From NCBI RefSeq assembly GCF_947500125.1, contig NZ_CANMRA010000001.1:124001-188000 (forward strand): a stretch of DNA of 64,000 nt, written 5' to 3'. The notes beneath the pieces were generated by a model. The model was not told where the DNA came from, made no database searches, and worked only from the letters and a program-made list of their open reading frames with translations. The DNA is from an uncultured Kocuria sp. (GTDB taxonomy: Bacteria > Actinomycetota > Actinomycetes > Actinomycetales > Micrococcaceae). Within the stretch, counting starts at the first letter, position 1. Every line of letters starts with the position of its first letter. Positions 38,587 to 48,259 of this stretch are shown here, piece after piece. Made by a program: the position numbers and the translations under genes.

Positions 38587-40071
38587 GTGACCAACGTGCT
38601 CAAGAAGAACATGTCCGTGCGACCTGCCGCCTGGCGGGAGACCCACATCAGGAGCCTGCGCCACGTGGACGCGGCCGCCCTGGCCGCCACGCTGATCCTG
38701 ACGCAGCTGGTGCGCTTCGGCTTCGAGCAGGAGGCGCTCAGACTGGGTCAGTTCACCATGCCGTACTGGCTGGTGGGCGCCGTGCTGGGTGGGACCTGGT
38801 GGGGCTGGCTGGAGCTGCGGGGCGCCCGCGACGTGCGCCTGATCGGCTACGCCGTGGAGGAGAACCGGCAGGTCGTCTCGGCCACACTGGTGCTCTTCGG
38901 CGCCCTGGCCATCCTGTCCTACGTGCTCAACGTGCCGATGGCCCGCAGCTACGTGGTGATCGCCCTGCCGCTGGGCACGCTCCTGCTGCTGGCGGGACGA
39001 GGCGTGGTCCGGCGGGGGCTGACCCGCCGCCGGCTGGCCGGCGAGGCGATGTCCCGGACCCTGGTGGTCGGGCGCGTGCCGGGGGTCGTGGAGATGCTCA
39101 AGTCCCTGCAGCAGAATCCGGCCGCGGGCTTCGACCCGGTGGCGGTCTACGCGCCGTCGTCGTCCCGGATTCTGCCGCACCACCTGGCCCGGGTGCCGAT
39201 GCCCGAGAACATGCTGCCGGCCGGGGAAGTGCCCAGCGTGGAGGGGATCGTGGCCGCGTGCCGCGCCCACCGGATCGAGACCCTGGTGATGGCCGCGAGC
39301 GCCCCGCTGAGCTCGGAGGAGGTCCGGCACCTGAGCTGGTACCTGGCCGACGAGCGCATCCGCCTGGTCCTCGACACCGGGCTCACCGACATCGCCGGCC
39401 CGCGCATCCACACCCAGCAGATGGCCGGACTGCCGCTGATCCACGTCTCCACCCCGCGGATGAGCCGGTCCCGGCTGCTGCTCAAGCGCCTCGTCGACCT
39501 CGCCGGCGCCGTCACCGCACTGGTGGCCCTCTCCCCCGTCATGCTCGCGCTGGCGATGATCGTCAAGGCGCACGACGGCGGGCCTGTGCTCTTCGCCCAG
39601 GAGCGCACCGGCCTGGACGGAACGACCTTCAGGATGCTGAAGTTCCGCTCGATGTACACCGACGCCGAGGAGCGCAAGGCCGAGCTCATGGCCGCCAACG
39701 ACGCCAAGGGCGGCGTCCTGTTCTTCATGGCCGACGACCCCCGGGTCACGGCACCGGGTCGGTGGATGCGCAAGTACAGCCTCGACGAGCTCCCGCAGTT
39801 CCTCAACGTGCTCAAGGGTGAGATGTCCCTGGTGGGCCCGCGCCCGCCGCTGCCCTCCGAGGTCGCCCAGTACGAGGAGCACGTCCACCGCCGGCTACGC
39901 GTGAAGCCAGGCATCACCGGCCTGTGGCAGGTCTCGGGCCGCGACGACCTGGACTGGGAGCAGGCCGTGCGCCTGGACCTCTACTACGTGGAGAACTGGT
40001 CCCCGGTTCAGGACTTCGTGATCCTGCTCCGCACCGTCAAGGCCGTGGTGGCCAAGGAGGGCGCGCACTGA
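38587..40071 (+). CDS. Polyprenyl glycosylphosphotransferase (WbaP/CpsE-type initiating sugar transferase), paralog 1
   Basis: N-terminal TMs; 'SRSRLLLKRLVDLAGAVTALVALSPVMLALAMIVK', 'LKFRSMYTDAEERK', 'YSLDELPQFLNVLKGEMSLVGPRPPLPSEV', 'RRLRVKPGITGLWQVSGRDDLDWEQAVRLDLYYVENWS'. Confidence 0.96.
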   Translation: MTNVLKKNMSVRPAAWRETHIRSLRHVDAAALAATLILTQLVRFGFEQEALRLGQFTMPYWLVGAVLGGTWWGWLELRGARDVRLIGYAVEENRQVVSATLVLFGALAILSYVLNVPMARSYVVIALPLGTLLLLAGRGVVRRGLTRRRLAGEAMSRTLVVGRVPGVVEMLKSLQQNPAAGFDPVAVYAPSSSRILPHHLARVPMPENMLPAGEVPSVEGIVAACRAHRIETLVMAASAPLSSEEVRHLSWYLADERIRLVLDTGLTDIAGPRIHTQQMAGLPLIHVSTPRMSRSRLLLKRLVDLAGAVTALVALSPVMLALAMIVKAHDGGPVLFAQERTGLDGTTFRMLKFRSMYTDAEERKAELMAANDAKGGVLFFMADDPRVTAPGRWMRKYSLDELPQFLNVLKGEMSLVGPRPPLPSEVAQYEEHVHRRLRVKPGITGLWQVSGRDDLDWEQAVRLDLYYVENWSPVQDFVILLRTVKAVVAKEGAH

Positions 40072-40273
40072 AAGCCGGACTCAGGCTTGGAGGCTGGGGC
40101 CCCCGCGCTCGCCACGGTGAAGTCGGCTCGAACCAGTCGACGAACCGATCGATTCGCATACGTCCCAGTAGTTCCATCCCGTGACGCACCCGGTGCCGGA
40201 TCTTTACCCGATCTCCGAAACAGCCTCTGACTAGCGGCGTAGTCTCGATCTTGCCTACTCATCGGGGGGAAGA

Positions 40274-40702
40274 ATGAAAAATCTGCGCGGGAGGATCGCC
40301 GCCGCCATGATGGCCGGCGCGCTCATGACCGGAGCCTTCGTGGCACCGGCTTCGGCATCGGCAGGCGTTTCGGAGTACAGGTCCGGCGATGCCCCGGCCA
40401 GTCTGCAGATCGCTGAGAAGAAGCCTGACAAGAAGTACAAGAAGCACGACCAGTACATCCAGGTCAGCCACTGGAAGTACGACCACAAGTACAAGCAGTG
40501 GCATCGCGTGGAGTACTACAAGCACAGCCACCACAACTGGGCCGCGAAGTACGCCGCCGACAAGTGCGACGCGAAGTACAACTGGGCTCACAAGAAGGCC
40601 CAGTACGTCGAGAAGCACGATGTGAAGCATTGGTCCGAGGTGTGCAAGTACAAGAAGCACAACACCTGGTACCAGGTCCGGTACGCCGACAACAGGCACT
40701 GA
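40274..40702 (+). CDS. Small secreted Lys/Tyr/His/Trp-rich protein of unknown function
   Basis: Sec signal peptide 'MKNLRGRIAAAMMAGALMTGAFVAPASASA'; mature region 'KKPDKKYKKHDQYIQVSHWKYDHKYKQWHRVEYYKHSHHNWAAKYAADKCDAKYNWAHKKAQYVEKHDVKHWSEVCKYKKHNTWYQVRYADNRH'; SD GGGGGGAAGA. Confidence 0.85.
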   Translation: MKNLRGRIAAAMMAGALMTGAFVAPASASAGVSEYRSGDAPASLQIAEKKPDKKYKKHDQYIQVSHWKYDHKYKQWHRVEYYKHSHHNWAAKYAADKCDAKYNWAHKKAQYVEKHDVKHWSEVCKYKKHNTWYQVRYADNRH

Positions 40703-40847
40703 TCAATCGGTCGCACCCGGGAAATGCCCCGTCGAAGCGCCGGCGGGGCATTCCCATGCACCGTGCACCCAGACGCCGCGGGCGATCCCATTGGGCAGGA
40801 TGACGCCCCAGGATTATCGACCCCGCCGGCGCGGTCACCGTCCTGGC

Positions 40848-40944
40848 GGATCTCCCCTACGGAGAGAACTGGTCCCCGGTCCAGGACTTCGTGATTCTGC
40901 TGCGCACCGTCAAGGCCGTGGTGACCGAGGAGGGCGCGCACTAA
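40848..40944 (+). pseudogene. 3'-terminal remnant of a third glycosylphosphotransferase paralog
   Basis: 'ENWSPVQDFVILLRTVKAVVTEEGAH*' nearly identical to the C-terminus of 38587..40071. Confidence 0.85.
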
Positions 40945-41353
40945 CGGTCGTCGGCGACCTCTGCCTCCACCTGGGTTCGTCGGCTCCTCCCCACACCGCC
41001 ACCACGAGCAGGAAGTACAGTGCGCCGACGAGCACGACGTGGAGTCCCAGCCCGGCCGAGTACAGTCCCCCGGCCAGCAGCAGCAGCGCCACGGCGACGG
41101 GGACGACCTTGGGGCCTCAGCCCGGGGCTTGTACAGTCCGCTGGCGTGACCCCCGACACGCCATGGAGGTGCGCGCTGGACAATGGTCCACACGAAAGCA
41201 CTTCCTGCATAGGGAGTGGGGCGCGGCAATAGACTTTTGTCCGGTCCGATGGGGACCATGTGGGGACAGAAATCCGCCCCCACTAGGGCCGTCGCGTGGA
41301 TACGATCAATGCACCCACCGATCCGTACCCCTCGACGGACAAGCGAGAATCCG

Positions 41354-41815
41354 ATGCGTACATCCCCCATTTCCACCGACGTCCAGCACTACCTCGAGTC
41401 CTGCTCCCCCGCGGGCCTCACCCTCCTGGAGCTCGACATCGTCGAGGACGTCGCCGAGCTCACCCTGGCCTTCACCCCCGAGGCCCTCGACCGCGTGCTG
41501 CGCACCCAGCTGCGTACCGCCGGCACCCCGAGCGACTGGGACTGCCCGAAGGCGTCCATGGACGTCGGCACCCCCACCTGGGCCTACGCCCTGGAACTGG
41601 CCGGCCTCTTCAACGAGCACTACTTCGGCCATGTGGTCCTCGAGCGCCACGAGGCCGCCCTGCAGGAGATCCTCGCCGCCCACGGTCACGAGGGCACACC
41701 CATGGTGATCCGCCCCGCCTACGCCCCCAGCTGCCTGGCGCTGAACCTCCGCCGACTGAAGGCCGAGCACCTCCGCACCGCCGGCCTCACCGGCTCGCAC
41801 GCTCGCGCCGCTTGA
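41354..41815 (+). CDS. Hypothetical cytosolic protein
   Basis: Codon-biased ORF, 'MRTSPISTDVQHYLESCSPAGLTLLELDIVEDVAELTLAF...'; no family recognised. Confidence 0.55.
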   Translation: MRTSPISTDVQHYLESCSPAGLTLLELDIVEDVAELTLAFTPEALDRVLRTQLRTAGTPSDWDCPKASMDVGTPTWAYALELAGLFNEHYFGHVVLERHEAALQEILAAHGHEGTPMVIRPAYAPSCLALNLRRLKAEHLRTAGLTGSHARAA

Positions 41816-42118
41816 GCCGTACCCCCAAGGGCACCACAGTCCCCCGGTTGGGGGACACGCGACGGCACCGTCCGCGTCGGGGCAGACTTCCCCACCCGAC
41901 GACGTGACCCCCGTCACCACTAGGCACAATGCCAATCCGCGAGTTCCCGGCACAGTCAAGTGCAAGTGCAAACACCTTTCGTCATAGAACCGGTTTCATT
42001 GATTTGCGCCACTAAACTGGTGACAAGTGCAATGCAGCGCGCGGTCCACCGTCTCCCCCACGGGCTGGGAGAAGACAACCCCAGGTGGCCGCGTGCTTTT
42101 CGGGGAGGGAGCACCACC

Positions 42119-43654
42119 ATGCTCAAGGTCAACGAGATCAGCCGAGCGGACGACCACCGGCGTCCGCAGCTCAACGCCGCACGCGCCGCCGCCCGCGACG
42201 CCGCGTCCCGTTCTGGCTGGCGATCCACCTACCTCACCCGTATGCGCTGGGCCGACGGCCTGGCGCTGATCGTCACCCTCATCGGCGCTCACCTGCTCAG
42301 GTTCCAGCTGGAGAACGCCGGCCTCGACCTCGGCCCCCTGTCGGTCCCCTACTGGATCGTGGGCATCGCTCTGGCCCTGACCTGGTGGATGCACCTGGGC
42401 GCCCGCGGCGCCCGGGACGTCCGTCTCATCGGCCACGGCCTTGAGGAAACCCGCCAGGTGGTGCACTCGAGCCTCATCCTCTTCGGCGCGATCGCCATCA
42501 TTTCGTTCGGCTTCGACCTCCCCACGGCCCGCAGCTACGTCCTGCTGGCCCTCCCCCTCGGCCTGGGATTCCTGATCCTCGGCCGCTTTCTGGTGCGAGA
42601 TCGACTCGTCAAGGCCCGGTACAAGGGTGAGGCACTCTCCAAGACCATGGTGGTGGGACGGCTGGCCGGCACGTGCGACCTCATCAAGTCCCTGCGCCAG
42701 CACCCGACCTCGGGGCTCGACGCGGCCGCCGTCTACGTCCCCGAGACCCGCAAGCCGATCCCAGCCGAGCTGCAGCGCATGAGCCTCCCGCCCAACGCGC
42801 TCGCCCCGGGTGCGCGCCCCACCGTGGAGGGCATTGTCGACGCCTGCCACGAGCGCGACATCGAGACCGTGGTCCTGTCCTCCAACGTCCCCCTGGGCAC
42901 CACTGAGATCCGCCACCTCAGCTGGCAGCTCGCCGACGCCCACATCCGCCTGGTCATGGACACCGGCCTCACCGACATCGCGGGCCCCCGCATCCACATG
43001 CAGCAGGTGGCCGGCCTCCCCCTCATCCACGTGGCAACCCCCAAGCTGAGCCGTAGCCGCGCCATGACCAAGCGCCTCATGGACATCCTCGGCTCCGGGG
43101 CCGCCCTCCTAGTCCTCTCCCCCGTCCTGATCACCCTCACGCTGGTCGTCAAAACGCACGACAAGGGCCCCGCCTTCTTCGCCCAGGAACGCATCGGCCA
43201 GGACGGCAGCCGCTTCAAGATGCTGAAGTTCCGCAGCATGCGCACCGACGCCGAGCAGGTGCTGCAGCGCCTCAAGGAGCAGAACGAAGGCGCCGGCCTG
43301 CTCTTCAAGATGAAGGACGACCCCCGTGTCACGAGCCCGGGCCAGTGGATGCGCCGCTACAGTCTGGACGAGCTCCCCCAGTTCCTCAACGTCCTCAAGG
43401 GCGAGATGTCACTAGTAGGTCCCCGCCCACCGCTCCCCGCGGAGGTGGAACAGTACGAGGACTACGTCCACCGCCGGCTGCGCGTGAAGCCCGGAATCAC
43501 CGGCCTCTGGCAGGTATCCGGACGCTCGAACCTCGATTGGGAGCAGTCGGTGCGCCTGGACCTCTACTACGTGGAGAACTGGTCTCCGGTGCAGGATGTC
43601 TTGATACTCGGCCGGACGATTAAGGCGGTCGTGGCCAAAGAAGGCGCGTATTAG
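42119..43654 (+). CDS. Polyprenyl glycosylphosphotransferase, paralog 2
   Basis: 'LKFRSMRTDAEQVLQRLKEQNEGAGLLFKMKDDPRVTSPGQWMRRYSLDELPQFLNVLKGEMSLVGPRPPLPAEV...'; GGGGAGGGAG SD; strong similarity to 38587..40071. Confidence 0.96.
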   Translation: MLKVNEISRADDHRRPQLNAARAAARDAASRSGWRSTYLTRMRWADGLALIVTLIGAHLLRFQLENAGLDLGPLSVPYWIVGIALALTWWMHLGARGARDVRLIGHGLEETRQVVHSSLILFGAIAIISFGFDLPTARSYVLLALPLGLGFLILGRFLVRDRLVKARYKGEALSKTMVVGRLAGTCDLIKSLRQHPTSGLDAAAVYVPETRKPIPAELQRMSLPPNALAPGARPTVEGIVDACHERDIETVVLSSNVPLGTTEIRHLSWQLADAHIRLVMDTGLTDIAGPRIHMQQVAGLPLIHVATPKLSRSRAMTKRLMDILGSGAALLVLSPVLITLTLVVKTHDKGPAFFAQERIGQDGSRFKMLKFRSMRTDAEQVLQRLKEQNEGAGLLFKMKDDPRVTSPGQWMRRYSLDELPQFLNVLKGEMSLVGPRPPLPAEVEQYEDYVHRRLRVKPGITGLWQVSGRSNLDWEQSVRLDLYYVENWSPVQDVLILGRTIKAVVAKEGAY

Positions 43655-43719
43655 ATTTAGACGGTATTAGATAACTGTGAGGAGTTTCCTTCGTAGCCCT
43701 CAGCCTGCCGTTTAATCTC

Positions 43720-44395
43720 TGATGCTGGTGAGCCACGCGGATGTGATGCGGGGCCTGGCGTCAAGGCGGCCACCGCGTGATCCTTGGACGTTGCGAGGCT
43801 TCAAGGGAGCGGCGGTGGCCGCAATGAGCAGTATGGTTCTCAGTCCTGGCGTTATCCAGGCCCCGATGACGGTGCGGACTGATCTGCCGCACCAGTTCCG
43901 CGGCGGTCGGTATCGGTGCCTGATCCGACGCGCGGATGAGCTGTTGGCACTGCCCCGACTTACGTTGACTCAAGGAAACCCGGGCAGTCCCGAGATCAGC
44001 GAGGAGTATAGGCCCTCCCGACGCAGGTACGCCCCGCCATGCCGCTCCTGGCAGGCCTGCTCCTAGGCAGCCAAATGGGCCAGCTTCTGAGCCAGGGTGA
44101 ACCATCGGAGCCGGGACGGGCCCCCTGCACGGGGCTGGGAACTGCTCATTCCCCCATTATCGGCGACCGCCAACCATGATGACGGAAACGTGGAACTGCT
44201 CATGGTGGTCGATCCTGAACTCGCCCTGCGTCATGCGGACTTGCTGTGAACCACTGGACTCAACTCACCAGGACACGCAGGGAGTGGTCAGCGACCGCCA
44301 ATATCGTGGGGGCCCCGCCGTCATTAGCGGAACCACACGGGTGGGGAATTTCGGTGGGCAGGACCGGGGAGTTTCACCTGGGAGTCATTAAGGGG
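43720..44395. mobile_element. Degraded IS debris (possible transposase N-terminal fragment)
   Basis: 'LPHQFRGGRYRCLIRRADELLALP' resembles the N-terminal block of some actinobacterial transposases; no intact ORF; GGGGTCAGCTTGAAGTG at 44392-44408 resembles an IS end. Confidence 0.35.
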
Positions 44396-45838
44396 TCAGC
44401 TTGAAGTGTTCAGCCTGACCGCAGGTAGGTTCTTCGATTTGTACTGATAGGGACTGTGGTAGGGCCGGGCCGGCAAAAGCAGCCATACCGCGTACCGCCA
44501 GAGCGTGTAGGCGGCCAAGAGCGCCAGAGAGTAGTAGAGCATCCGGACGCTGGACCGCAGGTTGTACTGAATCACGTAGAGCAGGAACAGTGCCGTGAGC
44601 CCTATGTGTGCGAAGGCGATGAGCTGGTGCCCCCGGGAAGTCAGAACTTGCAGGTGTCGGTCGAGCAGAGATAGATATAGCCCAACTAAGAGGAAGAACA
44701 CGACGAGGGTAAGCGTCCCGTGGTGGAGTAGCTCGCCCACACCGGGTGTAGGCGTGAAGGCGTTAAGTCGCATCGATTGTGCGATGTCGTACCAGCCGGC
44801 GCTTTCACCGGGCCGCGGGTCCAAGGACGTGATCAGCGCCTCCGATGGCAACCGTGTGGTCACGGCGGTGCCGATGAGCGGAACGCTGATGAGTACCGTC
44901 TTCGCTGCAGTGCCAAGTCCCAGGTCGGAACCGAGGTAGTCACCGAGCGAGTTCAAATAGGGGAATAGGCCGTGGGTGTCCAATGTCCGCCAGTACAACG
45001 GAAGTGGAACAAGGAGCAGAGCGCCCAACACTCCTAGTGCTAGTAACCGGCCGGATATTTTGTCGTGGCGAGCGACGTAATACCCGATAGCCAGCAACAC
45101 CGGGATAGCTGCAAAGCGCCGAGATCCGGTCGATATCATGAGTGTGGTGAACATCAGGACATTTAATAACACCAGCAGCCAAGTGAGACTGCGCTGAGTG
45201 TGGAGCAGATACCCGCAAATCGCCATCGATACAATGCCCGCGAGCGAAAGGGCCCCACCAAAACCTCCAGCGCTTCCCTCAGCGAGATAGGACCTTCGTT
45301 CCAGCAAACTGTCAAGACCTCGAGTCGCGATGAGCATCATGGTGGGAACCGCTGTGGCGAGCACGAGCAGCGCGCGGATCCGGGGGCGCATGTGCAGGTT
45401 TCCAATGCGGAGCCGCCCTGTCGGTTGCTTGACCCACGGCATGACGGCCAGAGCTCCGGTGCTTGTCGCGAAGCTTGCATAAATCAGCGCCCAGAAGCCG
45501 GTCGTGATCCGTTCTGGATCCGCTGGCATCCGGATGCCAGCCGCGTGGGGGACGTCCTCTAGCGCGGGGTAAAGAAAATAGCCAGCGACGGCGACAATCA
45601 AGAGGCCACCCGAGACTAGCAACACGGGCGACACCAAGGACCTACCCATAAACTTCACCGCCAGGGCGAACGTCGCCACGGCTGCCACCAGTACCGCTGT
45701 TCGCGGGAACTCCAATACGGCGGCCATAAGTACAATGCTGGCGACGAGGAACCAGGGAAGCAGGCCCCGGCCGCCGCGATCGGGCAAGAGCCTGGAGACT
45801 GCTTGGTCTAAGGCGGAGGCGTTGGCAGTGCTTCGCAT
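44396..45838 (-). CDS. Wzy-like polysaccharide polymerase (multi-TM)
   Basis: 480 aa, ~11-12 hydrophobic segments, 'YLLHTQRSLTWLLVLLNVLMFTTLMISTGSRRFAAIPVLLAIGYY' typical of oligosaccharide polymerases. Confidence 0.7.
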   Translation of the reverse strand: MRSTANASALDQAVSRLLPDRGGRGLLPWFLVASIVLMAAVLEFPRTAVLVAAVATFALAVKFMGRSLVSPVLLVSGGLLIVAVAGYFLYPALEDVPHAAGIRMPADPERITTGFWALIYASFATSTGALAVMPWVKQPTGRLRIGNLHMRPRIRALLVLATAVPTMMLIATRGLDSLLERRSYLAEGSAGGFGGALSLAGIVSMAICGYLLHTQRSLTWLLVLLNVLMFTTLMISTGSRRFAAIPVLLAIGYYVARHDKISGRLLALGVLGALLLVPLPLYWRTLDTHGLFPYLNSLGDYLGSDLGLGTAAKTVLISVPLIGTAVTTRLPSEALITSLDPRPGESAGWYDIAQSMRLNAFTPTPGVGELLHHGTLTLVVFFLLVGLYLSLLDRHLQVLTSRGHQLIAFAHIGLTALFLLYVIQYNLRSSVRMLYYSLALLAAYTLWRYAVWLLLPARPYHSPYQYKSKNLPAVRLNTSS

Positions 45839-45847
45839 TCGCTCGGG

Positions 45848-47002
45848 TTACCTTTCACCGATGTTGGGAGAGCTCAAGACGACGCCTGTCGGATCGGTCG
45901 TTTGGGTCGCTAAAGATGAAGATTCGCGACGACGGGCTCGTAGGACAGACCAGGTTCGCAGGACCCACCAAAGCGCTCCGAGGTAGCCGACGGAAAAAAC
46001 AACAGCTACGTAAGCATTCGGGATAGTCACCTGCGCTGCAAAGAGGTTGATGATGATGTTGCCTGCGGTGAAGGAGACAAGCGCGGATCCACCGAATGGC
46101 CCTGGCCGAGAGCGGTCAAGCAACCTGGTGTGGAGCTCCACCCGTCGGGCCAGCGTCAACCAGACGACCACACTAAATAACCCGAACAAGAAGTAACCGG
46201 GGTGATTCTCTGGGCGGAAGTCACTCAGGAACCCGCGGACTGCACCGACCGGTCCGGCCACCAGCACGACCGTCAGAAGCCCAACTGTGCAGGCAACCGC
46301 GATGATACTAACGGTCCATCTCGCCTCCGGTGAAGACGGCGCCTTGATCCATTGGCCGATCGCCATTCCGGTGACCACCAGCGGCAACGCATGCAGCACA
46401 CTCGGTCCAAAAAGGTCTCCGATGCCGAGAAGGCGAGACATCAGAAAGACGAGGTCCTCAGATGCCCCTTGCGGCGGTGAGAGCAAGGCGGCAACAGGCC
46501 ACCAGAGCAAGGTGATAGCGAGGGTCGGCAGTATTCCAAACCGTTGCCGCAGAGGCAGCAAAGCAAGGACCAGCACCATGGCAATGGTGTAGAAAATGTA
46601 AATATTGCCATTCAGAATTGACCCCGTGAATAGCAACCCAGAGACAACACCTGGGGCGGTCATCGACCCGCCCACTAGAGCCGCAAGACCAATGAGCGCG
46701 GCAGCCCAATAACACTTGAGAGCACGAATCAACACACGTCGCACCACCGTGCTGGGATCGGAGATCCAGCGCCTCGTGTAGGCAAACTCGATAGACGCTC
46801 CGAAGAGCACGATGAATGTGGGAGTAGCTGTCCGTGTTGCCGCCCGGAGCACCGTGAGCCAGTCGGCTTGGTCGTCGATCGCTTCCCAGCCTTCGACCGC
46901 GAGAAGGCAATGAGAGAAAAGGGCCAGCCCGATGGCGAGGCCACGGACCCAGTCCACATAATGGATGCGACGGGCTTGGGTTGTGACTACGGGGGGATTC
47001 AC
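45848..47002 (-). CDS. Membrane acyltransferase (acyltransferase-3/OpgC-like)
   Basis: 'RRIHYVDWVRGLAIGLALFSHCLLAVEGW', 'TPTFIVLFGASIEFAYTRRW'; polytopic. Confidence 0.72.
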   Translation of the reverse strand: MNPPVVTTQARRIHYVDWVRGLAIGLALFSHCLLAVEGWEAIDDQADWLTVLRAATRTATPTFIVLFGASIEFAYTRRWISDPSTVVRRVLIRALKCYWAAALIGLAALVGGSMTAPGVVSGLLFTGSILNGNIYIFYTIAMVLVLALLPLRQRFGILPTLAITLLWWPVAALLSPPQGASEDLVFLMSRLLGIGDLFGPSVLHALPLVVTGMAIGQWIKAPSSPEARWTVSIIAVACTVGLLTVVLVAGPVGAVRGFLSDFRPENHPGYFLFGLFSVVVWLTLARRVELHTRLLDRSRPGPFGGSALVSFTAGNIIINLFAAQVTIPNAYVAVVFSVGYLGALWWVLRTWSVLRARRRESSSLATQTTDPTGVVLSSPNIGER

Positions 47003-47134
47003 CCGTCGAATCTAACCAATACGGCCCACACCTTTCGCCCTGACACGGGCCGCTTCGGTAATGTGACGCCCCTGACGATCCGCATCCAATGAGACTTGCG
47101 GCCATGAGCGCCGGAGTAGGTCAGTCAGGGCTAT

Positions 47135-48215
47135 CTAGTGGCCCGTCCTTGAAGTGATTGGTTGGTTGGCTTTCTTGAGGATCTCGGCGCTGGTCTTGGT
47201 CCAGACGAAGGGGTGACAGCGGTCGTTCCAACCGGTGACGAACGCCCGAATTTTCTCGTTCAGCTCGGGTGCCGAGGCGGCATCGGCTCGGTGCAGGGCC
47301 TGGCGTTCGGCGATGCCGAACCACACCTCGACCAGGTTCAGCCACGAGGCCGAGGTCGGGATGAAGTGCACCTGGAATTGGGGGTTGCCTGCCAGCCACG
47401 CTTTCACCTCGGGGGTCGTGTGCACGGCGTAGTTGTCCATCACCAGGTGCAACGGCGCCTCCGGGTAGGCCCGGGCGACCTGGTTGAGAAAGGCCAGGAG
47501 CTCCTGGCGCCCGAGCCGCGGTTCGCAGGCGGCGGTGACGTGACCGGTGGCGATCTCCAACGCTGCGAACACGGTGGAGGTCCCGTGGCGGATGTAGTCG
47601 TGGGTGCGGTCCGCCGGCTTCCCGGGCTGCTTCGGCAGTTCCGGGGAGGTACGCTCGAGCGCTTGGATCTCGGACTTCTCGTCCACGCAGAGCACGATCG
47701 CGTTCTCCGGTGGTGCCAGGTAGAGGCCGACGACGTCGACGACCTTGGCCACCAGTTCGGGGTCGGTGAGAATTTGAAGGTGTCTTCTCGACAGCGGTGA
47801 ACCCCGTACTCCCGTCAGGCCTTGGCCACAGTGGTGTGATCAATGCCCAGCCGGGACGCCAGCAGCCGGGAGGACCAGTGCGTGACGCCGAGTTTTTTTC
47901 GGCGAGGGTCGCAGGGTGGCGGCCACGATCGCCCGGTGATCGATCCGCCGGGGCCGCCCGGATCGGTCGTGGTCGGCCAGCCCGGCGATGCCGGCCTGTT
48001 CGTAGCGGGCCAGCCAGGCGATCACGGTGTTGCGTGTCGTGCCGACCTTCTGCGCGATCTCGGTGTTGGAGATACCCTCGGCGGCCAGCAGCACGATCCG
48101 CCCCCCGCTGGGCCAAACCGGCGCGCACCAAGGTGGAGCGCACCAGCCTCTGCAGCGACTCCCGGTCGCCCTCGCGTAACAGCAGCGGGGCCGCAGGATG
48201 ATTTGCCATCATCCA
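47135..48215 (-). pseudogene. Decayed IS630-family transposase (multiple frameshifts and a nonsense codon)
   Basis: N-terminal HTH 'LLAAEGISNTEIAQKVGTTRNTVIAWLARYEQAGIAGLADHDRSGRP'; DDE part 'IVLCVDEKSEIQALERTSP...LHLVMDNYAVHTTPEVKAWL...VHFIPTSASWLNLVEVWFG' in another frame; VAKA*REYG between them. Confidence 0.9.
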
Positions 48216-48259
48216 TGATCCCACCGCGCCAACTGATGAGGAACCTGCCCCCCTCGGCA

